A DNA stretch of 64,000 bases from G963665405 sp963665405 (lineage in GTDB: Bacteria > Chloroflexota > Dehalococcoidia > Lucifugimonadales > G963665405): contig OY762261.2 of NCBI GenBank assembly GCA_963665405.2, positions 248,001 through 312,000 of the forward strand, read 5' to 3'. The notes below the pieces were generated by a model, which was given only the letters and a program-made list of their open reading frames with translations, was not told where the DNA came from and searched no databases. The stretch's first letter is position 1; each line of letters starts with the position of its first letter. Shown piece after piece: positions 57,018 through 64,000 of this stretch. The position numbers were made by a program, and so were the translations under genes.

Positions 57018-57800
57018 TCAGGAGTCGACCGGATCATCCGATACCTGGGAGGCGGCGCTCTGCCGGCTGTGCTTGAGACGGTAGCTCTCGCCGTTCATCT
57101 CCAGGATGTGAACGTGGTGGGTGAGCCGGTCAAGCAGAGCGCCGGTGAGCCTCTCGGAGCCGAACACGTCGGTCCACTCGTCGAAGGGCAGGTTGGTGGT
57201 GACCAGGACGGAGCCCCGTTCGTAGCGCTGGCTGAAGACCTCGAAGAGGAGTTCCGCACCGGTGGTGGAGAGGGGGACGAAGCCCAACTCGTCGATGATG
57301 AGAAGCCTGAGGCGGGCCAGTTGCCGCTGCAGGTTGAGCAGCCGGCGATCGTCTCTGGCCTCCATGAGCTCGTGGACCAGGGCCGCGGCGGTGGTGAAGC
57401 CTACGGACATTCCCTTTTGGCAGGCGGCCAGGCCCAGACCCAGGGCCACGTGGGTCTTGCCGGTGCCACTGTTGCCGACGGCGATGACATTCTCCCTATG
57501 CTCGATGTATTCACACCGGGCCAGTTCCATGACCAGTTGTTTGTTCACCGAGGGTATGGCCAGGAAGTCGAAGGTGTCCAGGCTTTTGACGGCAGGGAAA
57601 CGGGCGGCCCGGATCCGGCGCTGCACCATGCGCTGGTGTCGGTCAATGAGTTCCAGTTCGGAGAGACGCAGCAGGTAGTCAGGGTGGTCCACATTCTCGG
57701 CGGCGCACTGGGCGGCCAGCTTGCGGTACTCCCTGAGGAAGGTGGGAAGCCGTAGTTCCTTCAGGTGGTGTTCCAGGAGCAGCGTGGACCGGTTGCTCAT
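57018..57800 (-). CDS. istB: IS21 helper ATPase IstB, copy C
   Basis: An intact 260-residue AAA+ helper, the same as copy B except for the residue after EMNG (ESYRL for DSYRL). Walker A GNSGTGKTH and Walker B are present. It could supply IstB function for the other copies. Confidence 0.95.
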   Translation of the reverse strand: MSNRSTLLLEHHLKELRLPTFLREYRKLAAQCAAENVDHPDYLLRLSELELIDRHQRMVQRRIRAARFPAVKSLDTFDFLAIPSVNKQLVMELARCEYIEHRENVIAVGNSGTGKTHVALGLGLAACQKGMSVGFTTAAALVHELMEARDDRRLLNLQRQLARLRLLIIDELGFVPLSTTGAELLFEVFSQRYERGSVLVTTNLPFDEWTDVFGSERLTGALLDRLTHHVHILEMNGESYRLKHSRQSAASQVSDDPVDS

Positions 57801-59305
57801 GCCGCCCTCCCCGGCAGGAGGGCCAGGTAGTCCGTGGCGCTGGTGGTCTTCACGCCGACCCGGGGCAGGTAGGGATAGAGGTCCAGGTCAAGCCTGGGGG
57901 GTCGTCCTTCCAGGTGACACAGCAGCAGGTGCTTCACGGCATCAAAACTGATGGCGCCCAGCCGGAGGGCGTCCTGCACGGCGTGGTGGACTTCCTGGAC
58001 TTCCTGGTGGGAGAAATTTTCCAGAAGTCGCAGCACCTGCACGAATTCCCGCTTGCCCCTCCGTCCCATCCTGGACTCCAGCAGACGGCGCAGCGTAGCG
58101 AACTCTTCGGGGAGTTGCCATCCTTGCAGCGGAGCGGCCTGGTCCAGGGCCGCCGTCTTCTGCTCCAACAGGGGCAGGTAGTGGATGGGATCGAAGACGA
58201 AGTCGTCCCTTTCGTAGGAGCGGGGATGTCTGGCAATGACCTCAGCGCCGCAGCTGATCACCACCTCAGCCACGTAGCCTTTTACCAGCACGTCCCGGTG
58301 TCCAAAGGCCACCGGCGCCGAGTAGTCATTGGTCTTGTACCGGACCAGGGACAGGGAGCTCACCCGGCTGGCCTGCTTGTCGCAGGCATCATAGGGCACG
58401 GCGGGCAGGGGCAGCAGGGCTTCCAGGTCCCGCTCCATGCGCTGGCCGATGGTCTCATCGTGTCCTCGCAGCACGGAGTCCATCCGTGCCAGGCAGCGCT
58501 CCTCCAGGTGGGCATTCAGGGCGTCAAAGCTCTGGAAGGACGGCACGGGTACCAGGAAGTTGCGGCGCACGTAGCCCACCATCCCTTCCACCTTCCCCTT
58601 GTCATTGCCCTTGCCAGGACGGCCGAACCGGTCCTCGAACAGGTAGTGGGACTCTAACTCGGTGAAGGCTCGGGTCCGCTGGCGCCTGCCGTCGCCCAGT
58701 ATCCGGGCCACCGCCAGCTTCGTGTTGTCGTACAGAATGCTCTGGGGCACGCCGCCCAGAGAGGCGAAAGCCGAGACGCGGCCGTCCAGGAACGCCTCGG
58801 TGGTCTCTGCCGGATAGGCCTTCACGAAGCAGCCATCGCTGTGGGGCAGGTCCAGCACCAAGTAGTGCGCCTTCCGCTCCACCCCGCCGATGATCACCCG
58901 GGCTTCGCCAAAGTCGCACTGGGCGTGGCCTGGCGCGTGGGACAAGGGGACGAACATCTCCTGGGTCCGCCGCCGGCGCTCCCTCACATAGTCCTTGACT
59001 ATGGTGTACTGACCGTCGAACCCGTGCTCGTCACGCAGCCGCTCAAAGATCCGCTTGGCCGTGTGGCGCTGCTTCCTGGGAACCTGGCGGTCAGCTTCCA
59101 GGATGGCGTCAATCACCCCGGTGAAGGGCTCAAGCCTGGGCCGGCGGGGTGGGTCCTGGCGTCGGTATCCTGGGGGCGCCGAGTAGGCCAGCATCTTGCG
59201 CACCGTGTCCCGGTGCAGGCCAAACACCCGGGAGGCTTCCCGAACGCTCATCCCTTCTACCATGCAGGCCCGGCGAACTCGTACGTAAATCTCCACGTGA
59301 TACAT
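57797..59305 (-). CDS. istA: IS21 transposase IstA, copy C
   Basis: ATG 59305 (MYHVEIYVRVRR) is intact here, unlike copy B. A 9-base duplication inserts three residues (SHQEVQEVHHAVQ for SHQEVHHAVQ), and there are a few substitutions (for example CDKQASRV for CNKQASRV). The catalytic motifs HAQCDFGEA, YDNTK and KVEG are unchanged. About 502 residues. Probably functional as a protein even though the element ends are damaged. Confidence 0.94.
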   Translation of the reverse strand: MYHVEIYVRVRRACMVEGMSVREASRVFGLHRDTVRKMLAYSAPPGYRRQDPPRRPRLEPFTGVIDAILEADRQVPRKQRHTAKRIFERLRDEHGFDGQYTIVKDYVRERRRRTQEMFVPLSHAPGHAQCDFGEARVIIGGVERKAHYLVLDLPHSDGCFVKAYPAETTEAFLDGRVSAFASLGGVPQSILYDNTKLAVARILGDGRRQRTRAFTELESHYLFEDRFGRPGKGNDKGKVEGMVGYVRRNFLVPVPSFQSFDALNAHLEERCLARMDSVLRGHDETIGQRMERDLEALLPLPAVPYDACDKQASRVSSLSLVRYKTNDYSAPVAFGHRDVLVKGYVAEVVISCGAEVIARHPRSYERDDFVFDPIHYLPLLEQKTAALDQAAPLQGWQLPEEFATLRRLLESRMGRRGKREFVQVLRLLENFSHQEVQEVHHAVQDALRLGAISFDAVKHLLLCHLEGRPPRLDLDLYPYLPRVGVKTTSATDYLALLPGRAA

Positions 59306-59433
59306 CCATAACACCTTCCATAGACTGATAATCAGCCTTACGAAAGGCAGAGGACGGTACGATTTTCCACCGCCACAATTCAGGCAGTCGAGACGCCCAC
59401 GTGGTCCACTTTACCTCCGCCTTTTATGTCGAT

Positions 59434-61248
59434 GGTCTACGATTATGTCAGTAGTTAACAGGTCAGGGAAAATGTCAGTTCATGAAAGGATTGACATTGA
59501 CCCAGAAAGAACAGGCAAGGCTCCAAGTGCTCAACGGTATCCTGGAAGGTCAGATATCAGTGGATGAGGCGGCAGAGGTTCTGGGAGTGAGTGAACGCCA
59601 CGTTTGGCGAATCCTGGCGGAGTATCGGAAGGAGGGTGCCGCCGCACTGGCTCATGGGAACCGAGGTCGCCGAGCGAACAACTCCATCCCGGAGGAGGCT
59701 AGGACTCAAGTTGTGGCCCTGGCACGCACACGGTATGCAAGAGTAAATCATACGCACCTAACCGAGCTCCTGGCAGAGCGGGAAGAGATCGTCTTGGGGC
59801 GCTCTACGGTCCGGCGTATCCTGGTAGGCGCCGGCATGGCTAGCCCCCGTCGACGTCGACCCCCACTGCATCGGGTCCGTCGCCAGCGCATGAGCCAGGA
59901 AGGCATGTTGGTGCAAGTAGATGGCAGCGTTCATGCCTGGCTAGAAGAACGGGGCCCTCGATGCACCCTGCTGTTGGCAATCGATGATGCCACCAGCACC
60001 GTGCCCTACGCACTGTTTCGCCATGAAGAGGACACTCATGGCTATTTCCTCCTCATGCAAGAGCTGATCCGGCGTTGTGGGGTTCCTTTGGCCCTGTACA
60101 GTGACCGCCACGCCGTCTTCAAGTATGTACCTGGCTCGCATCAATCGCCTGCGCCGACCCAATTCGGTCGTGCGATGGCAGAGCTTGGGGTGGAGCAGAT
60201 CTTCGCGCGTTCTCCGGAGGCGAAGGGTCGGGTAGAACGGGCCAACGGCACCTTCCAGGATCGGCTGGTGACCGAACTACGTCTGGCTGGGGCCAGAACC
60301 ATCTCAGAGGCCAACCAAGTCCTGTGGGCTTTCTTGACCCGCTTCAACAAGCGCTTCGGGGTGCCACCAGCACAGTCCACCAACGCATATCGCTCTCCAG
60401 ATCCGGACCTGAACCTGGCAGGCATACTGTGCTTCAAGCATAGCCGCAAGGTGGCCAGAGACAACACAGTCAAGTACAACTGGCATACCCTCCAACTGCT
60501 TCCTTCGAGCGAACGGTCCACTTACGTTGGAGCGCACGTGGTGGTCCAGGAGCGATTGGACGGCAAGCTAGTAGTGTGCTATCAAAACCAAATCGTCCCT
60601 ACCCAGGAAGCGCCACCGCGTCCTGGTGTCCTCCGGACTCTGAACGCCACTCGAGGTCTTGGCAGCGTCACCGTGGAGAACCTCGCTGCAGGCATGGACA
60701 CCAACGGGATCGGTGGTCACGAGCGAGAAGGACTGGGAGCGATGACCGCGATCGGCCGGGGACTCGCCGCAGGGAGATTGACCACGGATCGCGAGAGTGA
60801 AGCCGTCCACGCTAAGGCTCAACCACCCAGACCGCCGACGCCTCGTCAGCGAGCCCGTTGGAAAGCAGTGCAGAGGGCCAAGCGTCGAGGCCTTTCTCTT
60901 CGGGCAATCGCCCGGGAATTGGGCATATCCCGCATCACCGTCCGAAAGTACGTTGAGGCTTCAAGTCCACCTGTCTATCCGGACAGGGAGCTCGCTGCTC
61001 ACTCTTGATCATGTGGAACCGCCTTCGGTCCATAACAACCGGCCTGTGGGTAAGTGGGCAATCCCGCCAAGGTTGTCCATTTATCCGCGGGCTGCTCCGC
61101 TCGGATCGAGTCACCATCACTGCCACCCACGGTGTCACACGAAGCTGGAGGTGGGGGATTTCTCAATCATCGAACTGGATAACTATTGGCTTGACACAGC
61201 AACCACTGACATAATCGCTGGTCCATTACCCTGACATAATCGCTGGAC
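59434..61248 (+). mobile_element. ISNCY/IS1202-type insertion sequence
   Basis: The terminal repeats GGTCTACGATTATGTCAG and, inverted, GTCCAGCGATTATGTCAG share CGATTATGTCAG. A second ATTATGTCAG copy lies inside the right end, and a partial ATGTCAG inside the left. GTCGAT flanks both sides (59428-59433 and 61249-61254), a possible 6-bp target duplication. Beyond the right end is the flaI gene; beyond the left end is IS21 copy C, so the left flank has been replaced. Confidence 0.8.
59482..61008 (+). CDS. ISNCY-type transposase
   Basis: The 508-residue protein has an N-terminal helix-turn-helix (VDEAAEVLGVSERHVWRIL) and a DDE/rve core with VQVDGSVHAWL, a downstream SDRHAVF and KGRVERANGTFQDRLV as acidic sites. 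A C-terminal second helix-turn-helix (RRGLSLRAIARELGISRITV) is a feature of some IS1202-group transposases but absent from shorter ones. No stop or frameshift is seen. The element may be active. Confidence 0.9.
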   Translation: MKGLTLTQKEQARLQVLNGILEGQISVDEAAEVLGVSERHVWRILAEYRKEGAAALAHGNRGRRANNSIPEEARTQVVALARTRYARVNHTHLTELLAEREEIVLGRSTVRRILVGAGMASPRRRRPPLHRVRRQRMSQEGMLVQVDGSVHAWLEERGPRCTLLLAIDDATSTVPYALFRHEEDTHGYFLLMQELIRRCGVPLALYSDRHAVFKYVPGSHQSPAPTQFGRAMAELGVEQIFARSPEAKGRVERANGTFQDRLVTELRLAGARTISEANQVLWAFLTRFNKRFGVPPAQSTNAYRSPDPDLNLAGILCFKHSRKVARDNTVKYNWHTLQLLPSSERSTYVGAHVVVQERLDGKLVVCYQNQIVPTQEAPPRPGVLRTLNATRGLGSVTVENLAAGMDTNGIGGHEREGLGAMTAIGRGLAAGRLTTDRESEAVHAKAQPPRPPTPRQRARWKAVQRAKRRGLSLRAIARELGISRITVRKYVEASSPPVYPDRELAAHS

Positions 61249-61254
61249 GTCGAT

Positions 61255-61758
61255 CGCGGAGAGGAGGGCGCAGTCGCGTTCCAGGGCATGCAGACGGGTC
61301 ACCAGACCATGGCCACCTTCCACGCCGCCTCGGTCCAGAAGCTGATTCAGCGTCTCACTGGAGACCCGATCTTCATACCCAAGACCTATATCGACAACCT
61401 GAACATCGTCGTGATCCAGAACTCCGTCAGGCTCCCCGGCGGGAGGATGGGCAGGCGCGCCACCAGCATCAACGAGATCGTCGGATACGACCCTCCGAGC
61501 GAGTCCTTCTCCTTCATCGAGGTGTTCCGCTGGAACCCCGTGACGGACAAGTTCGACTTCGTGGGCAACGGCAACAGCTACATGCTGGAGAACAAGATCG
61601 CGTTCAAGCGTGGCATCCCGAACGAAAAGCGCCGGATCATCTACAAGGACCTGGAGCGCCGGGCCAAGGTGCTCGAGAAGATTCACAAGTCCGGAACGAC
61701 AGGATTCTATGAAGTTCTTAAAGTTCTTGCGGCGGTTCAAAGACAAGGGATCGTCTAG
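61255..61758 (+). pseudogene. Archaellum/type IV pilus ATPase FlaI, 5' part missing
   Basis: Coding starts at the ISNCY border with RGEEGAVAFQGMQTGHQTMA, the Walker-B-proximal and His-box region of FlaI/GspE-type secretion ATPases. It goes on with TYIDNLNIVVIQNSVRLPGG and RATSINEIVGYDPPSESFSF to the stop. About 168 codons remain of roughly 500 or more, and the nucleotide-binding P-loop is lost. The ATPase would power assembly of an archaellum-like or type IV pilus filament. The missing 5' part is not on the other side of the IS pair. Confidence 0.82.
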
Positions 61759-63210
61759 GTCGGCCGAGGCCGATCCGGAGCTCCTGGGCGCCGATCTGTT
61801 CGCCCAGCTGACGTATATGGCGGCCATCTCGGAGGCCGGCGTCAGCCGGAGCCAGCTATTCGAGTACGGCTCGCGGCTGCCGTACACCTCCAGCGTCTAC
61901 TTTAAGAAGGTCTAAGCTTCCACTTCGACTACGCTCAGGCCTGCCGCGTAGTCGGGGAGAAGATCAAGGGCGAGCAGATGCGCAGCCTGCTGCTTCGCCT
62001 CTCGGGGTCGCTTTCGTCCGGCGAATCCGAGACCGAGTTCCTTCAACGCGAGGCTCAGGCGCACGGCGACCAATACGGCAACCGGTACGAGCAGGACGTG
62101 GAGACCCTCAAGAAGTGGACTGACGCCTACGTCTCCCTGGTGGTGGCCGGGATCATCGTCGTCATCGTCTCCGTGATCTCCATGCTGATGTTCAGCCTGG
62201 GCGTCATGTTTCTGATGGCCCTGACAGGCGCCACGGTCTCGATAATGATGGCGGGAGCATGGCTGATCTACCGGGTGGCGCCCCACGAGATCAAGACCCA
62301 CTCTCTTCCCAGGCGCTCGAGCGACCAGATCCGGGCACGGGCCATGTTGAAGATCCTGCTGCCGGCGAGTGCTGCCGCGAGCGTCATCGTGCTGCTCATC
62401 GGAGCTCCGCTCGCCTCGATCCTGGTGGTGGCGCCCTTGATCCTCCTCCCGGTCGGCCTGATCATGCGACGCGACGACCGAAATATAGGGATGAAAGACC
62501 GGGACATCACCGCCGTGGTCCGCGCGCTTGGCGGAGTGACGTCGGCCGTCGGCACCACCATAGGCGACTCTTTGGGCAAGATCGAGCAGCGCTCCATGGG
62601 CAGTCTTACCCCGGACATCCAGCGCCTTCGGAACCGGCTGGACGCCGGCATCTCTCCGGACCTCTGCTGGCACCGGTTCGTGGGCGAGTCGGGCAGCGAG
62701 ATGGTCTCCCGCACCGTCCAGATGTTCTACGACGGCATCAAGCTTGGCGGCGAGCCCGAGCGCATCGGGCTCCTATCGTCAGTCTACTCGATGAAGATAT
62801 CGCTCCTGCGGACCAAGCGACAGCTCGTTTCTTCCACTTTCAACTGGCTCATAATCCCGCTCCATATTTCCCTCACCGCCCTCCTTGTGTTCATCCTGCA
62901 GGTGATGATCATCATGCAGAACGTGCTAGAAGAGTTCAGCATCGACGACATCGGCGATGCCGCATCCTCTCTGCCGGCCACGGCGTTCAGCGGCTTCAGC
63001 CAGGGAAGTGCGACCGGCTTCGTCTGGCTGGTGACCTTCATCATCCTGGTCCTCACGGCGGCCAACGCGTTCGCGCCCAAGGCGGCCGAAGGGGGCCACA
63101 ACCTGAAGCTCCTGTATAACCTTGGCATCATGTCGGCGATCTCGGGCGCGAATATGCTCCTGATACCGAGGTTCGTCAACAGCATCTTCTCCAGCGTCGC
63201 AATCAGCTAG
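61709..63210 (+). pseudogene. FlaJ/TadC-type membrane platform protein, frameshifted
   Basis: ATG 61709 overlaps the end of flaI by 50 bases. The first 68 codons (DLFAQLTYMAAISEAGVSRS) stop at 61915. The frame HFDYAQACRVVGEKIKGEQM then continues from about 61920 to 63210, so an indel lies near 61916. The rest has the T2SSF-type layout: cytoplasmic helices, membrane segments (SLVVAGIIVVIVSVISMLM, MFLMALTGATVSIMMAG, MLKILLPASAAASVIVLLIG), a second domain with SLGKIEQRSMGSLTPDIQ and C-terminal membrane segments. It anchors FlaI in filament assembly. Probably one gene of about 500 residues; ATG 61978 could start a shorter product. Confidence 0.8.
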
Positions 63211-63227
63211 AGGACAGGTGACCGACC

Positions 63228-63704
63228 ATGGAACTGCTCACAAGGGTTACCGAGACGATCGCCAGGATGCTCGGATACGGACGCGAAGACGAAGCTGTCC
63301 AGACGTTCCGACCTGCCTCGGCTGAGCCCGGGCCGGAGGACGACGCTGTGATCTCCACAAATGAGCTCGCCGATGAAGCCTCGGCTCAGGCAGCCGAGCG
63401 CAAAGAAGAAGCGGACGCCACGATCGGCACGCTCTTCTCGGAGCCGGAGCCCGGGTCTCCAAAGGCGGACGACGCTGCCGAGCCGGATCAGGAGGGCGGG
63501 GAAGGGACGGAAGAGGGCAAGATCGCAGTCGGACAGGCCGGCGGACTCTCTCTGGACGTCTTCGACAACGACGAGCTCAGCGACGAAGAGGAAGTGAACC
63601 TGCCGAAGAGGTTGGAAGACATCGATACCGCCGAGCTGGCGACGGACTGCGAGGCCGTATTCGAGAGGCTAAAGGCGGGGCCTCAGTGGTCGGAGCCAGA
63701 ATAG
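63228..63704 (+). CDS. Acidic protein of the archaellum-like operon
   Basis: A 158-residue, strongly acidic protein starting 17 bases after flaJ, with a weak AGGACAGG site. The N-terminus (LLTRVTETIARMLGYGREDE) may form an amphipathic helix. The middle is disordered and rich in E, D, A and P (EPEPGSPKADDAAEPDQEGG), and the end DIDTAELATDCEAVFERLKA is helical. No family is recognised. From position it may be an accessory part of the filament system, perhaps equivalent to the small archaellum proteins, but no sequence evidence supports this. Confidence 0.6.
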   Translation: MELLTRVTETIARMLGYGREDEAVQTFRPASAEPGPEDDAVISTNELADEASAQAAERKEEADATIGTLFSEPEPGSPKADDAAEPDQEGGEGTEEGKIAVGQAGGLSLDVFDNDELSDEEEVNLPKRLEDIDTAELATDCEAVFERLKAGPQWSEPE

Positions 63705-63713
63705 GCCGGGCCC

Positions 63714-64000
63714 CTAGCTGCCGGGAGTGGGCTCCGTCGAGGTGGCGGCTTGAGGGACCCCGTCGACGGTTACCGTAACTCCACCGTCCGGCAGCATCGT
63801 TATGGTGACCGGGACTCCGGACTTCAAGAGCTGGTCGACCAGACCGGGGAGCTGTTCGAGGTTTCGAGCCCGGCTCGCTGCCCGGTCGATCTCGCCCAAG
63901 GGCTGCACGGGCGCCTCTATCCCCGAAAGAATGGAATCCAGACCGGTCTTGATCTCGCGGTCGTCCGTGAACGTAGGTGCGGCCGTGAACAGGGAAGAGT
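63714..64000 (-). CDS. Uncharacterised protein, C-terminal part (5' end outside window)
   Basis: An open minus frame from the window edge to the stop at 63714 encodes at least 95 residues: TFTDDREIKTGLDSILSGIE, LGEIDRAASRARNLEQLPGL and VDQLLKSGVPVTITMLPDGG. It ends with a threonine/proline-rich VPQAATSTEPTPGS tail. It converges with the acidic gene, leaving nine bases between the stops. No family recognised; the real start lies beyond 64000. Confidence 0.55.
   Translation of the reverse strand, partial: SSLFTAAPTFTDDREIKTGLDSILSGIEAPVQPLGEIDRAASRARNLEQLPGLVDQLLKSGVPVTITMLPDGGVTVTVDGVPQAATSTEPTPGS

Larger units (their letters stand above)
56900..59426 (-). mobile_element. IS21-family element, copy C (ends trimmed)
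   Basis: Inside it matches copies A and B. At the left the first 11 or so terminal bases are missing (starts at GCGAGAAGG), and at the right the last bases differ (CTTTTAT for CTTTTACA). No target duplication is visible. Loss of both tips suggests deletions that ran into the element. It lies directly against the ISNCY element. With its ends damaged it should not transpose alone. Confidence 0.88.

Overview
The window looks like a piece of a Chloroflexota genome, most likely Dehalococcoidia. The reasons are a 16S gene followed only by tRNA-Ala, an archaellum-type FlaI/FlaJ pair, and DUF2182/DUF1326, zinc-ribbon and Kelch/RCC1 secreted proteins of a kind I associate with that class. The lineage call is an inference and was not searched. 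GC is high except in a few foreign-looking stretches. Mobile DNA is dense: two IS1380-type, three near-identical IS21-type, one IS3-type and one ISNCY/IS1202-type element, a tyrosine-integrase island in tRNA-Ala and two large serine recombinases. Many genes carry single-nucleotide frameshifts, so either the genome is decaying or the assembly holds uncorrected indels.

Layout. 1-7.1 kb: partial RCC1-repeat exported protein, broken IS1380 copy, DSP phosphatase, MsrB and two frameshifted small genes. 7.1-9.6 kb: IS21 copy A. 9.8-28.6 kb (almost all minus strand): a repeated cassette of a large exported protein with a shared C-terminal domain, a 26-residue peptide with a lasso-type leader motif, a PqqD-like recognition protein and an HPr-kinase-like protein. 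The peptide occurs four times (one frameshifted), PqqD three times, and the kinase once intact and once as an internally deleted remnant. No cyclase or leader protease is present, and the peptides are too short to hold a lasso core. An IS3 element splits one cassette and a ~1-kb tandem duplication made two others.

29-36 kb: large serine recombinase, then a minus-strand group of gamma-glutamyltransferase, 2-hydroxyacid dehydrogenase, DUF1326, DUF2182 and a zinc alcohol dehydrogenase. 36.2-38.1 kb: 16S rRNA and tRNA-Ala(UGC). 38.1-47.8 kb: an island bounded by 15-bp attL/attR copies of the tRNA 3' end. It holds the integrase, a portal-protein fragment, IS21 copy B, an ACP-XRE-ImmA operon with its own operator/promoter, a dCMP-deaminase-like protein with a changed catalytic motif, a Kelch lipoprotein and a zinc-ribbon protein. 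A second, truncated serine recombinase abuts attR from outside.

49-64 kb: degraded secreted-protein gene, tandemly duplicated HTH genes, and a Phd/VapC-type toxin-antitoxin pair overlapping a DNA methylase gene that IS1380 copy 2 has split with a clean TTAG duplication. Then come a DUF91-type nuclease cut by IS21 copy C, the ISNCY element, and a 5'-truncated flaI, a frameshifted flaJ and an acidic downstream gene of an archaellum/type IV pilus-like operon.

The most interesting candidates for undescribed biology are the leader-peptide/PqqD/HPr-kinase/exported-protein cassette and the ACP-XRE-ImmA operon.
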